Assembly (NCBI GenBank): GCA_947625025.1
Contig: CANQMQ010000012.1
Coordinates: 1-55,073, forward strand
Length of the DNA stretch: 55,073 bases
Direction of reading: 5' to 3'
DNA from: an uncultured Clostridia bacterium
GTDB lineage: Bacteria > Bacillota > Clostridia > Christensenellales > Borkfalkiaceae
Under the pieces are notes generated by a model. It did no database searches, was not told the origin of the DNA, and saw only the letters and a program-made list of their open reading frames with translations. The position numbers and the translations under genes are program-made. Each line of letters begins with the position of its first letter. Position 1 is the stretch's first letter. Positions 42,239 to 50,185 of the stretch are shown in pieces.

Positions 42239-43078
42239 CTATACGGTGAATACGGGGCGGACGGCGCCGCTGTATTTTTCCGTAATGAAATCGTATACCT
42301 TCTTCGTCTTGAGGGCGGCAAGGAGCGCCTTCGTCTTGGCACTCTCCTCATTTCCCTCCTTCACCGCAATGACGTTGGCATAGGTCTGTGCGGCTTCGCC
42401 CGAGGCGTCCTCAAAGGCGAGCGCGTCCGCAGCTTTGAGGTTCGCCTGCAACGCATAGTTTCCGTTGATGACGGCGATGGTGCCGTTGTCGGATTCGTTC
42501 AACTGCGTCGCAACCGTCTGCGCCTCCACGGCCTTCACGGTGTTGCCGTTGGGGTCCGCGATGTCCGCGGTGGTGAGGGATTCGCTGAACGTCGTGGTCT
42601 TCAAGGTGAGATACCCTTCATCCTGAAGAAGGTAGAGCGCGCGGGCGAGGTTGCTTCCGTCGTTGGGAATGAGGATGGTGCGCCCCGTCTTGGTCGCCGC
42701 ATAGTCCGCCGCGTTCACGTTCTTGCCGTAGACGCCGAAGGGTTCGTAGTGAATTTTGTCGACGGCGGCGAGGTGGGTTTTGTGCTCGCTGTTGAAGGTG
42801 TTGAGGTAGGGCGTGTGCTGGAAGTAGTTGGCGTCGAGCTCCCCTTCTTCGAGGGCGGTGTTGGGAAGAATGTAGTCGTCGAATACCTTGATTTCGAGCT
42901 TATAGCCCTTCTCTTTGAGGTCGTCCTCGATCTCTTCCAAAATTTCCGCATGGGGGGTCTGGCTGGCGCCGACCTTGATGATGTGGTCTGCGTCGTAGCT
43001 CTCGCCGCAGGCGGCAAGGCCGAACGCGGCACAGATGAGGGTTGCGGTTGCAACGAGGGTTGCAATTACTTTTTTCAT
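42239..43078 (-). CDS. metQ: Methionine-binding lipoprotein MetQ (NlpA family)
   Basis: Extracytoplasmic binding protein of the MetNIQ importer. It has 279 residues with a lipoprotein signal ending LAAC (Cys24). Family landmarks are IKVGASQTPHAEILEEI and VFDDYILPNTALEEGELDANYFQHTPYL (split), then IHYEPFGVYG and TILIPNDGSNLARALYLLQ. The C-terminal region (INGNYALQANL, ANVIAVKEGNE) is typical of MetQ. It binds D/L-methionine or related compounds. It starts 4 bp after metI. Confidence 0.95.
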   Translation of the reverse strand: MKKVIATLVATATLICAAFGLAACGESYDADHIIKVGASQTPHAEILEEIEDDLKEKGYKLEIKVFDDYILPNTALEEGELDANYFQHTPYLNTFNSEHKTHLAAVDKIHYEPFGVYGKNVNAADYAATKTGRTILIPNDGSNLARALYLLQDEGYLTLKTTTFSESLTTADIADPNGNTVKAVEAQTVATQLNESDNGTIAVINGNYALQANLKAADALAFEDASGEAAQTYANVIAVKEGNEESAKTKALLAALKTKKVYDFITEKYSGAVRPVFTV

Positions 43079-43082
43079 GGTT

Positions 43083-43808
43083 TTATTCTCCTTTTTCCTT
43101 GATTTTTTTATTTTTATGGTTCCGACTTACTCTTTTATCGAAGCGCTTTGCAAGATACATGCCGCCCTCCTGAATGATCTGCACGAGAATGACGATGAGC
43201 GCGACGCACAGCCAAATGACATCCTGTGCATTGGAAACGCGCGCCTGCGTTACGGCGATGGAGCCGAGCCCCCCGCCCGCAATGGTACCCGCCATGGCGG
43301 AATAGCCGATGATGGTGACGGTGGAGATGACTGCGCCCACGATGAGCGAGGGTTTCGCCTCGGGCAGAAGCACCTTGCAAATGATGCCGAAGGTTCCCGT
43401 TCCAATCGCCCGCGCCGCCTCGATGACGCCCTTATCCACCTCCTTCACCGAACTTTCCACCATGCGCGCAACGTACGGCGTCGCCGCGACGATGAGCATG
43501 AAGATCATGGCTTCGTCCCCGATACTCGTGCCCACGATCGCCCGCGCCACAGGGATGAGGGCGACCATGAGGATGATGAACGGGATGCTCCGCAGTATGT
43601 TGACGATAAAGCCGACGATCTTATTCAGCCATATGATGGGGTGAATGCCGCCCTTATCGGTGACGCAGAGCAGAATGCCGAGAGGAAGGCCGAAAAGATA
43701 GGCGAACGCCGTCGAGAGCACGGTGTGGTACAGCGTGATGCCCACGCCCTCCAAAAACCCGCCTACGCCCAGCTGCCCGAACAGTTTGGAAAGCAAAAGT
43801 GCGTCCAT
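43083..43808 (-). CDS. metI: Methionine ABC transporter permease MetI
   Basis: Permease of 241 residues with about five to six membrane helices. The N-terminus reads FLEGVGITLYHTVLSTAFAY and the coupling motif is near VIEAARAIGTGTFGIICKVLLPEA, the MetI version of the EAA loop. Two copies form the pore, and their NBD partner MetN is encoded 1 bp upstream. A short basic tail (NHKNKKIKEKGE) ends the protein. Confidence 0.96.
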   Translation of the reverse strand: MDALLLSKLFGQLGVGGFLEGVGITLYHTVLSTAFAYLFGLPLGILLCVTDKGGIHPIIWLNKIVGFIVNILRSIPFIILMVALIPVARAIVGTSIGDEAMIFMLIVAATPYVARMVESSVKEVDKGVIEAARAIGTGTFGIICKVLLPEAKPSLIVGAVISTVTIIGYSAMAGTIAGGGLGSIAVTQARVSNAQDVIWLCVALIVILVQIIQEGGMYLAKRFDKRVSRNHKNKKIKEKGE

Positions 43809-43809
43809 C

Positions 43810-44799
43810 TCAAATCTCCTCCTTGTATGTCACGTGGTTTTTATCGAGGTACTGCTTCACCTTTGCCGCTTGTTTCTCATCCTCGGGAAGGGTGATGACC
43901 ATGTGCCCGTACGTCTTTCCGTCGATGTTCTTGGTGTCGGCGTAAAGAATGTTCACGGCGATGCCGCACTCGATGGCGAGCCCCGAGACGACGGGCGTAT
44001 CCGCCTCTTCGCCGTTGAACACGAGGCGGAGTTTGCTTCCCCCCGCGCTCTTCACCGTGCGGATGAGTTCGGGGATGATGAGTTGTTTTGCGATCTCCGA
44101 TTGCGGGAAGGCGAACACATCGGCGACCTTTCCGCTCTCTACGATGTGGCTTTGGTCGATGACGGCAACATCGGTGCAGATGCTGTCCACCACTCTCATC
44201 TCGTGCGTGATGACGATGATGGTGACTCCGAGTTTCTTATTGATCTCCTTCAGAAGTTCCAGAATGGCGGTCGTCGTGTTGGGGTCGAGCGCACTCGTCG
44301 CCTCGTCGCACAAGAGGTACTTGGGGGAGAGCGCGAGGGCACGGGCGATGGCGACGCGCTGTTTCTGCCCTCCCGAGAGCTGCGAGGGATACGCCTTCGC
44401 TTTCTCCGAGAGCCCCACGAGTTCCAAAAGTTCGGCAACGCGCGCCTTTGCGGCGTCCTTTTTGAACTTGGCAAGCTCCAAGGGGAAGCGCACATTTGCC
44501 TCCACGGTGCGCTGTTCGAGGAGATTGAAACTCTGGAAGATCATGCCGATGTTGCGGCGAATTTCATATAGCCTCTTCGTTTTGACCTTCGTCAGGTCCT
44601 CCCCGTCCACCAAGACTTGCCCCGCAGTGGGTCTTTCCAACAGGTTGATGCACCGCACGAGCGTACTCTTCCCCGCCCCCGAAAGCCCGATAATTCCATA
44701 GATATCCCCGTCCTCCACCGTGAGGCTGATGTCCCCGAGGGCGGTTACGGGTCCCTCGGCGGAGGGATATTCCTTTGTTACATGCAATAGCTCTATCAT
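43810..44799 (-). CDS. metN: Methionine ABC transporter ATP-binding protein MetN
   Basis: ATPase of the methionine importer, 329 residues from ATG 44799 (GAGGAGATCT site). Walker A GLSGAGKSTLVRCINLLE (near 40), signature LSGGQKQRVAIARALAL, Walker B LLCDEATSALDPNTT, and the MetN-typical VTIIVITHEMRVVDSIC. Residues about 255-329 are the NIL domain, which in E. coli MetN binds intracellular methionine and inhibits transport. So uptake may be controlled both by this domain and by the attenuator-like leader upstream. Confidence 0.96.
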   Translation of the reverse strand: MIELLHVTKEYPSAEGPVTALGDISLTVEDGDIYGIIGLSGAGKSTLVRCINLLERPTAGQVLVDGEDLTKVKTKRLYEIRRNIGMIFQSFNLLEQRTVEANVRFPLELAKFKKDAAKARVAELLELVGLSEKAKAYPSQLSGGQKQRVAIARALALSPKYLLCDEATSALDPNTTTAILELLKEINKKLGVTIIVITHEMRVVDSICTDVAVIDQSHIVESGKVADVFAFPQSEIAKQLIIPELIRTVKSAGGSKLRLVFNGEEADTPVVSGLAIECGIAVNILYADTKNIDGKTYGHMVITLPEDEKQAAKVKQYLDKNHVTYKEEI

Positions 44800-44812
44800 A
44801 GATCTCCTCAAC

Positions 44813-44839
44813 AAAAAAGCCCGTGGAAAACCCACAGGC
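44813..44839 (-). terminator. Second leader terminator before metN
   Basis: Minus-strand stem GCCTGTGG / CCACGGGC (44832-44839 with 44819-44826, one G-T pair), 5-base loop, then T6 (complement of 44813-44818). It ends 14 bp before the metN start codon. Confidence 0.8.
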
Positions 44840-44841
44840 AC

Positions 44842-44874
44842 AAAAAAACGCCCGTGGGAACTCCCCCGGGCGTT
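44842..44874 (-). terminator. First leader terminator before metN
   Basis: Minus-strand stem AACGCCCG / CGGGCGTT with inner GGG/CCC pairing, followed by a T7 run (complement of 44842-44848). Its 5' arm contains GCCCGGGG (44864-44871), which can pair instead with CCCCGGGC inside the leader ORF (44925-44932), giving a possible antiterminator. Confidence 0.8.
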
Positions 44875-44893
44875 TGCTTTTCACTCAGTTACC

Positions 44894-44980
44894 TCAGCAT
44901 GCGGCAACGAGCCCTTGCAAAACTGCCCGGGGCTTGCGCATGCGCATCATTCGGTTGTTCAAGAAACTTGAACCGTACAT
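44894..44980 (-). CDS. Candidate leader peptide of metNIQ (28 residues, Met-codon cluster)
   Basis: A short frame with an AAGGAG site 7 bases before the ATG. It encodes MYGSSFLNNRMMRMRKPR and ten further residues ending in Cys, then TGA. Met occupies positions 1, 11, 12 and 14. The frame lies between a sigma-A promoter and two tandem intrinsic terminators in front of metN. The Met cluster is followed at once by the codons carrying CCCCGGGC, which can pair with the first terminator. This is the layout of a ribosome-stalling attenuator; function is inferred, and neither a SAM-box nor a T-box core is visible. Confidence 0.6.
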   Translation of the reverse strand: MYGSSFLNNRMMRMRKPRAVLQGLVAAC

Positions 44981-45003
44981 CGTTTTTCTCCTTACCCTTT
45001 CAG

Positions 45004-45031
45004 TTTATCACAGAACGGGCGGGGCTGTCAA
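45004..45031 (-). promoter_or_regulatory. Sigma-A promoter of the metNIQ leader
   Basis: Minus-strand TTGACA (45026-45031), 16 bp, then GATAAA (45004-45009) preceded by TGT, an extended -10. The leader ORF starts about 24 bp downstream. Confidence 0.7.
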
Positions 45032-45088
45032 GAGTTTTTCGGGGATTTTTCCCCTCAAAATTCTTAAGCGGATAATTTCATTTCGGAA

Positions 45089-45108
45089 GGGGCGGGAGAT
45101 CCCGCCCC
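45089..45108 (-). terminator. Hairpin after tsf (probable terminator)
   Basis: GGGGCGGGA / TCCCGCCCC around two bases, 10 bp beyond the tsf stop. Only TTCC follows on the minus strand, so the T-run is weak; read-through into the metNIQ leader is possible. Confidence 0.6.
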
Positions 45109-45117
45109 CCCTCTTTG

Positions 45118-46044
45118 TTACTTTCTTGCAGCCTCTACTTGCTTTGCAACTTCTTCGGAGAGGTCCTCCGTCTTCTTCTCGAGGCCTTGGCCCATCACAT
45201 AGAAGATGAAGGATCTGAGCTCTACCGGAACGCCTGCGGCCTTCGAAGTCTGCGCGATGAGCTGGGCAATGGTTACCTTATCGTCCTTGACGAACTTCTG
45301 GTTGAGAAGGCAGTTCTCCTCATAGAACTTCTTCACCTTGCCGTCTACGATGCGCTCAAGCACCGTCTCGGGCTTGCCGGCATTCTTCTCGTCGTTCATG
45401 GCCTCCTGCTTGAGGATCTCCCGCTCCTTCGCAATGACCTCTTCGGAGACTTCGTCCGCGGAGAGGTATGCGGGCTTGGAGAAGGCCGTATGGAGGGCGA
45501 TGTTGTGCGCGAGTTCATGCGTCTCGGCCGTTTCGGGGCACGCAAAGTTGAGCATAACGCCCATCGTGCCGCCCATGTGGATATACGTCTCGATGAGCCC
45601 TTCGGAGGTGTACACGGTGAAGCGGCGGACGGAGATCTTCTCCCCGATGATGCCGACTTGCTCGGAAATGTACGTCTCCACGGTTTTGCCCCCACCCATG
45701 TCCGAGGTGAGGAGGGCATTTACGTCTGCGGGGTGCACGGCGGCGATCTGCTTTGCAACGACGCCCGCAACCTCATGGAACTTTTCACCCTTTGCTACGA
45801 AGTCGCTCTCGCAGTTGATCTCGAGGAGCACGCCCGTGTTCCCTTCGACGTAGGCATACACGATGCCCTCCGCCGCGATTTTGGAAGCGCGCTTTGCGGC
45901 CTTTGCGATGCCGCGCTCGCGGAGCAGTTCGCCCGCCTTCTCGAAATCGCCGTCCGCATCGACAAGCGCCCGCTTGCAATCCATCATGCCTGCACCCGTC
46001 TGCTCACGGAGCTTCATAACGTCCTTTGCCGTAAATTCTGCCAT
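45118..46044 (-). CDS. tsf: Translation elongation factor Ts
   Basis: Guanine-nucleotide exchange factor for EF-Tu. The 308 residues begin with the UBA-like domain (FTAKDVMKLREQTGAGMMDC, then KRALVDADGDFEKA). The dimerisation core follows (ALLEINCESDFVAKGEKF-type stretch, here VLLEINCESDFVAKGEKF, and MLNFACPETAE). The C-terminal helix reads IAQLIAQTSKAAGVPVELRSF. It is 12 bp downstream of rpsB with an AAGGAG site. Confidence 0.97.
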   Translation of the reverse strand: MAEFTAKDVMKLREQTGAGMMDCKRALVDADGDFEKAGELLRERGIAKAAKRASKIAAEGIVYAYVEGNTGVLLEINCESDFVAKGEKFHEVAGVVAKQIAAVHPADVNALLTSDMGGGKTVETYISEQVGIIGEKISVRRFTVYTSEGLIETYIHMGGTMGVMLNFACPETAETHELAHNIALHTAFSKPAYLSADEVSEEVIAKEREILKQEAMNDEKNAGKPETVLERIVDGKVKKFYEENCLLNQKFVKDDKVTIAQLIAQTSKAAGVPVELRSFIFYVMGQGLEKKTEDLSEEVAKQVEAARK

Positions 46045-46056
46045 TTTGGGTTCTCC

Positions 46057-46815
46057 TTAATTGTTTTCCTCAGCCGCAACGACTTCTTCAATATCGGTGG
46101 GCTCCGTCTCTTCGACTTCGGGAACGGGCGTTTCGCCCTGGTTTGCCTCAATGACCGCGTTTGCGATCACGGAGGAGATGAGCTTGATGGCGCGGATGGC
46201 GTCGTCGTTGCCGGGAATGACGTAGTCAATCAAATCGGGATCGCAGTTGGTATCGGTGATGGCTACGATCGGCACGTGCACCTTGCGGGCTTCGGCGACT
46301 GCGATATCCTCATTGTGCGGGTCTACGACGAACATGACGCCGGGCATGCCGTGCATGTTCTTGATGCCGCCGAGGTTCTCCCGGAGCTTTGCCATCTCCT
46401 TCTTGAGGCCGAGTACTTCCTTCTTGGGAAGGAGATCGAATTCGCCGCTCTCCTCCATCTTCTCAAGCTTTTCAAGGTGATCGATACGGGAGCGGATGGT
46501 CTTGAAGTTGGTGAGCGTACCGCCTAACCAACGGGAGTTCACATAGAACTGCCCGCAGCGCTCTGCCTCTTCCTTGATGGCATCCTGGGCCTGTTTCTTG
46601 GTACCCACGAAGAGGACGGTCTTGCCCTGTTTTACGCTCTCTACGACGAACGCGTATGCGTCCTCGATGAGCTTCGCCGTCTTTTCGAGGTCGATGATGT
46701 GGATGTCGTGGCGGGCCGCAAAGATGTACTTCTTCATCTTCGGGTTCCACTTTCTCGTCTGGTGGCCGAAATGGACACCCGCTTCGAGAAGCTGTTTCAT
46801 GGTAATAACTGCCAT
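46057..46815 (-). CDS. rpsB: 30S ribosomal protein S2
   Basis: Small-subunit protein of the 30S body-head junction. ATG at 46815 (GGAGG site) gives 252 residues beginning [20 protein letters not shown], the family start; the 23-residue longer frame is not supported. Other landmarks are [38 protein letters not shown] and [19 protein letters not shown]. The C-terminus is a Glu-rich tail ([14 protein letters not shown]). First gene of rpsB-tsf with its own promoter and a structured leader. Confidence 0.97.
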   Translation of the reverse strand: MAVITMKQLLEAGVHFGHQTRKWNPKMKKYIFAARHDIHIIDLEKTAKLIEDAYAFVVESVKQGKTVLFVGTKKQAQDAIKEEAERCGQFYVNSRWLGGTLTNFKTIRSRIDHLEKLEKMEESGEFDLLPKKEVLGLKKEMAKLRENLGGIKNMHGMPGVMFVVDPHNEDIAVAEARKVHVPIVAITDTNCDPDLIDYVIPGNDDAIRAIKLISSVIANAVIEANQGETPVPEVEETEPTDIEEVVAAEENN

Positions 46816-46930
46816 AATTCCTCCGTTTACCTCCCCCGTTCGCGTGTTTCCGCCCGCGATCCGCATGAATAGATTTACGGACACGGAGGGCGGCGCCCTG
46901 CGGGGTGCGGATTATCTGCATTTGCAGACT
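46816..46930 (-). promoter_or_regulatory. Structured 5' leader of rpsB-tsf
   Basis: About 114 bases between promoter and start. ATCCGCA can pair with TGCGGAT, enclosing a GGGC-GCC-GCCC hairpin. Position and size fit a ribosomal-protein autoregulatory leader (S2 leaders exist in Firmicutes), but I cannot match it to a known consensus. Confidence 0.35.
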
Positions 46931-46935
46931 CTAAA

Positions 46936-46964
46936 ATTATACCATAACGCGGCGGGAAAATCAA
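46936..46964 (-). promoter_or_regulatory. Sigma-A promoter of rpsB-tsf
   Basis: Minus-strand TTGATT (46959-46964), 17 bp, TATAAT (46936-46941). Confidence 0.8.
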
Positions 46965-47008
46965 CTTCTTTTCCTATCTTTCCGCCGATTTTTTAAGTGA
47001 GACACGAA

Positions 47009-47034
47009 AAAGGGAGCGCAAATGCGTTCCCTTT
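47009..47034 (-). terminator. Terminator of the spc/alpha ribosomal operon
   Basis: AAAGGGA / TCCCTTT with inner CGC/GCG pairing. The minus-strand transcript continues into a T-run ending CG. It lies 8 bp after the rplQ stop. Confidence 0.85.
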
Positions 47035-47041
47035 GGTGCTC

Positions 47042-47548
47042 TCAGACGAGCTCGATGATGGCGGCCTCTGCCGCATCGCCGCGGCGCTCCCCGAGAAGAT
47101 AAATTCTCGTGTAACCGCCGCCCTGGCCGAGCTCTTCCTTCCTCTGCGCGTACTTGGGTGCGATCTCGTTGAACAGCTTCTCCATGAGGGGATGCTGCAC
47201 TTTCCCTACGCGCTTTTTGAATTCGCTCTTCTTTTCGGTGAAGGGCTTCTTCTCCTGCAAGTCGTACGTCTTTGCCATGATGGCACGGCGGGCGGCAAGC
47301 TTCTTGGGGCCGTCCTTATAGGTGGTCGTCTTGATCTCCTTGCCCTTCTTATCCTTGGCAATGACCTCCACCTCAATGACGTCCTCATAGGTGTTGATGG
47401 CCTTCGTAATGAGTTTTTCAACGTAGGGCTGAAGCTCCTTCGCCCGTGCCTGCGTCGTTTCGATTCTGCCGTACCACAGAAGCTGCGAAGCCTGGTTTCT
47501 CAAAATCGCAAGTCTTTCCTTGGTCGGTCTGCCCAATTTCCCCGGCAT
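47042..47548 (-). CDS. rplQ: 50S ribosomal protein L17, with internal insertion
   Basis: Large-subunit protein near the tunnel exit. The start MPGKLGRPTKERLAILRNQA and the end YTRIYLLGERRGDAAEAAII are diagnostic. At 168 residues it is about 45 longer than the common form. The excess is a charged stretch (about 55-115, with VIAKDKKGKEIKTTTYKDG and LQEKKPFTEKKSEFKKR) between the two conserved halves. It starts 3 bp after rpoA and is the last gene of the operon. Confidence 0.96.
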   Translation of the reverse strand: MPGKLGRPTKERLAILRNQASQLLWYGRIETTQARAKELQPYVEKLITKAINTYEDVIEVEVIAKDKKGKEIKTTTYKDGPKKLAARRAIMAKTYDLQEKKPFTEKKSEFKKRVGKVQHPLMEKLFNEIAPKYAQRKEELGQGGGYTRIYLLGERRGDAAEAAIIELV

Positions 47549-47551
47549 GAT

Positions 47552-48511
47552 TTAATCCTCCTTTTTTTCGAGCGAAAGACCGTACGCTTCGAGTTTTTGA
47601 ATGACTTCGTCGAGGGATTTCTTGCCGAGGTTGCGCACCTTCAACATATCCTCCTCCGTCCTTCTAATGAGGTCTTCCACGGTGTGAATGTTGGCTCTCT
47701 TCAGGCAGTTGTAGGAGCGGACGGAGAAGTCCATATCCTCTATCTTCATGGAGAGAATCTGCTGCTGCTTGTCGTCGTCCGTCTTGACGAGGATATCCAT
47801 ATCCTTTATGGTATCCGAGAGGTTGACGAACAGGTTGATGTGGTCCTGCATGATCTTCGCGGCGAGGGATACGATCTCCTTGCCCGAGAAGGTGCCGTCC
47901 GTCCAGACTTCGATCGTCAGGCGGTCGTAGTCGATGTTCTGCCCGACGCGGGCGGGTTCGACGCTGTAGTTGACCTTCTTGACGGGGGTGTAGATGGAGT
48001 CGATGGGGATATAATCGAGGGGCGCCTGCGGATACTTGTTGTCCTTGGCGGGGTGATACCCCCTGCCGCGCCCGATGGTGATCTCCATATCGATCTTGCC
48101 GCCCGCATCCACCGTGCAGATGTATTGGTCGGAATTGATGATCTCTACTTCGGCATCCTGCGAAATGTCTGCCGCGGTAATGACGGCAGGGCCCTCTTTG
48201 GTGAGGCGCAAGACTTTGGTGTAGTCCTTATCGGTGATCCTCGTCTTGATGGCGAGGAGTTTGAGGTTCAGAATGATTTCGGTAACGTCTTCCTTCACGC
48301 CCGGGATGGCGCAGAACTCGTGTTTCACGGTTCCGTCCATGAATCGGATGCCTTGCGCGGCGGCACCGGGGAGCGCCGAAAGAAGGATTCTTCTGAGGCA
48401 GTTGCCAATCGTGAGACCGAAACCCTTTTCGAGCGGTTCAACGACGACTCTCGCGTACGATTTCTCCTCGTTTTCCGTTACCTCGATCTTGGGCATATCC
48501 ATTTCAATCAT
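47552..48511 (-). CDS. rpoA: DNA-directed RNA polymerase alpha subunit
   Basis: Scaffold for RNA polymerase assembly and the target of activators and UP elements. The 319 residues show the N-terminal dimerisation domain (VVEPLEKGFGLTIGNCLRRI, then LLSALPGAAAQGIRF) and, after a linker near 235, the C-terminal DNA-binding domain (MDFSVRSYNCLKRANIHTVE, then MLKVRNLGKKSLDEVIQKL). It is between rpsD and rplQ, the standard place in Firmicutes. Confidence 0.98.
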   Translation of the reverse strand: MIEMDMPKIEVTENEEKSYARVVVEPLEKGFGLTIGNCLRRILLSALPGAAAQGIRFMDGTVKHEFCAIPGVKEDVTEIILNLKLLAIKTRITDKDYTKVLRLTKEGPAVITAADISQDAEVEIINSDQYICTVDAGGKIDMEITIGRGRGYHPAKDNKYPQAPLDYIPIDSIYTPVKKVNYSVEPARVGQNIDYDRLTIEVWTDGTFSGKEIVSLAAKIMQDHINLFVNLSDTIKDMDILVKTDDDKQQQILSMKIEDMDFSVRSYNCLKRANIHTVEDLIRRTEEDMLKVRNLGKKSLDEVIQKLEAYGLSLEKKED

Positions 48512-48534
48512 AAGCTACCTCCTTGATGTTATGA

Positions 48535-49158
48535 TTACTTGGAGTACAACTCGACGATCATGTGCTCGGCGATCTGGCTATCGACATCTTCACGGGTAGG
48601 AAGCGCCAACACTTTTCCTTCCAGTTTCTCGTTGTCGAACTCTAACCACTTGGGCAATGTTCTGCCCTTGGTGCCCTTGAGCTCCTCGAAGAATTTATTG
48701 TTCTTTCTGTTTTCCTTGACGGCAATCACGTCTCCCGCTTTCACGATGTAGGAAGGAACGGTGACCGTCTTTCCGTTGACCGTGAGGTGTGCGTGGTTGA
48801 CGAGCTGGCGCGCCTGCGTACGGGAGACGCCGATGCCCATACGGAATACCACGTTGTCGAGCCTGCGCTCCAAGAGGGAGAGCATGTTTTCACCCGTGAT
48901 GCCCTTCATGCGCTCTGCGACTTCGTAGTAATGGCGGAACTGCCCTTCCTGTACGCCGTAGATGCGCTTGGTCTTTTGCTTCTCACGGAGCTGTTGGCCG
49001 TATTCGGAAACCTTCTTCCTGCCTGCGCCGTGCTGTCCGGGAGGAAGGGGGCGCTTATTGAAGGGGCACTTTTCGGTGTAGCACTTATCCCCTTTGAGGA
49101 AGAGCTTGCCGCCCTCTCTCCTGCAAAGTTTGCATTTTGCTTCTCTATAAACTGCCAT
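48535..49158 (-). CDS. rpsD: 30S ribosomal protein S4, zinc-binding type
   Basis: Primary 16S rRNA-binding protein of the small subunit. It has 207 residues. The N-terminus has four cysteines (Cys9, Cys12, Cys26, Cys31) in [20 protein letters not shown], the zinc form. The S4 RNA-binding fold is at about 98-160 ([20 protein letters not shown]). In many bacteria S4 represses its own operon by binding an mRNA leader; the structured leader upstream of rpsM could be the target. It is within the alpha operon here. Confidence 0.98.
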   Translation of the reverse strand: MAVYREAKCKLCRREGGKLFLKGDKCYTEKCPFNKRPLPPGQHGAGRKKVSEYGQQLREKQKTKRIYGVQEGQFRHYYEVAERMKGITGENMLSLLERRLDNVVFRMGIGVSRTQARQLVNHAHLTVNGKTVTVPSYIVKAGDVIAVKENRKNNKFFEELKGTKGRTLPKWLEFDNEKLEGKVLALPTREDVDSQIAEHMIVELYSK

Positions 49159-49169
49159 GTCTTACCTCC

Positions 49170-49568
49170 TTAAACTCTTCTGCGCTTGGGCGGACGGCAA
49201 CCGTTGTGCGCGACGGGGGAAACGTCTGAAATGAGCGTGACCTCCAAATCGCAGTTGGCGAGGGCGCGGATCGCGGATTCTCTGCCCGCACCGGGGCCCT
49301 TCACATACACTTCAACGCTCCGAAGGCCGTGCTCTTTGGCGGCCTTTGCCGCGGTCTCTGCCGCCATCTGTGCCGCAAACGGCGTACCCTTACGGGAGCC
49401 GCGGTATTTGAGGGCGCCCGCACTCGACCAAGAAATGACGTTGCCCGCCATATCCGTAATGGTGACGATGGTGTTGTTGAAAGTAGATTGGATATGGACT
49501 TGTCCCCTATCTACCTTTTTCAGTTCCTTGCGCTTACGCGAAACAACTGTTCTCTTCTTTTCAGCCAT
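49170..49568 (-). CDS. rpsK: 30S ribosomal protein S11
   Basis: Platform protein of the small subunit, 132 residues. Landmarks are [40 protein letters not shown] and the C-terminal [18 protein letters not shown]. It is 10 bp after rpsM and 11 bp before rpsD. Confidence 0.98.
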   Translation of the reverse strand: MAEKKRTVVSRKRKELKKVDRGQVHIQSTFNNTIVTITDMAGNVISWSSAGALKYRGSRKGTPFAAQMAAETAAKAAKEHGLRSVEVYVKGPGAGRESAIRALANCDLEVTLISDVSPVAHNGCRPPKRRRV

Positions 49569-49578
49569 GATCTTCTCC

Positions 49579-49947
49579 TTACTTCTTCTTGTTCGCTACC
49601 GTGCGGCGCGGTCCCTTACGGGTTCTGGCGTTACGCTTGGTGCTCTGCCCGCGGACGGGGAGCCCCTTTCTGTGGCGTACGCCGCGGTAGCATCCGATTT
49701 CCATCAGACGCTTGATGTTCAGGCTTACCTGGCTCCTGAGTTCGCCTTCCACCGTGATGTGGTGGTCGATATATTCTCTAAGCTTGGAAACATCGGTCTC
49801 GGTGAGGTCCTTCACGCGGATGTCGGGGCTGATGCCCGTCTCCGCGAGGATTTTCTTGGACGTCGAAAGACCGATTCCGTAAATGTAGGTGAGACCGATT
49901 TCAACTCTCTTTTCTCTCGGTAAATCCACACCGGCAATTCGTGCCAT
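49579..49947 (-). CDS. rpsM: 30S ribosomal protein S13
   Basis: Head protein of the small subunit touching the P-site tRNA and L5. It has 122 residues beginning [20 protein letters not shown] and ending in the basic tail [14 protein letters not shown]. Central stretch [20 protein letters not shown]. First gene after the internal promoter at 50150-50178. Confidence 0.98.
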   Translation of the reverse strand: MARIAGVDLPREKRVEIGLTYIYGIGLSTSKKILAETGISPDIRVKDLTETDVSKLREYIDHHITVEGELRSQVSLNIKRLMEIGCYRGVRHRKGLPVRGQSTKRNARTRKGPRRTVANKKK

Positions 49948-50144
49948 TGACTTTGTAACCTCCGTAAATGTTGGGTAAAATAATCTATTTCTTACGGCCT
50001 GCGGGGAAACAGTGGAAAATATTTCCTGTACGCTGCCGTTTTATTTTCCGCTTTAAGCGCAAAGTAAGCCGACTTCCCGCAACGCTTTTTGCGGAAATTC
50101 AGCCTGTTTTGCGCTTCAATTTGCACTTTTTTCCAAAGGCGCAA
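49948..50144 (-). promoter_or_regulatory. Structured leader between rpmJ and rpsM
   Basis: About 195 bases of mRNA leader. GCGCAAA and TTTGCGC enclose a nested TTCCGCAA / TTGCGGGAA hairpin (one bulged G). It precedes the operon encoding S4, the usual autogenous repressor of alpha operons. Candidate S4-binding regulatory RNA. Confidence 0.45.
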
Positions 50145-50149
50145 GTAAC

Positions 50150-50178
50150 ATTATACCACGCCGCGTGTTCTGTGTCAA
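50150..50178 (-). promoter_or_regulatory. Perfect-consensus sigma-A promoter upstream of rpsM
   Basis: Minus-strand TTGACA (50173-50178), 17 bp, TATAAT (50150-50155), beginning 8 bp after the rpmJ stop. It would give rpsM-rpsK-rpsD-rpoA-rplQ an independent, strong start. Confidence 0.85.
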
Positions 50179-50185
50179 CTGTTTT

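Noticed and set aside
44800-45031. SAM riboswitch or T-box in front of metN
   Set aside because: I looked for the SAM-I core words and the T-box AGGGTGG word and saw neither. The visible structure is a short frame plus tandem terminators. A computed covariance-model scan is still needed.
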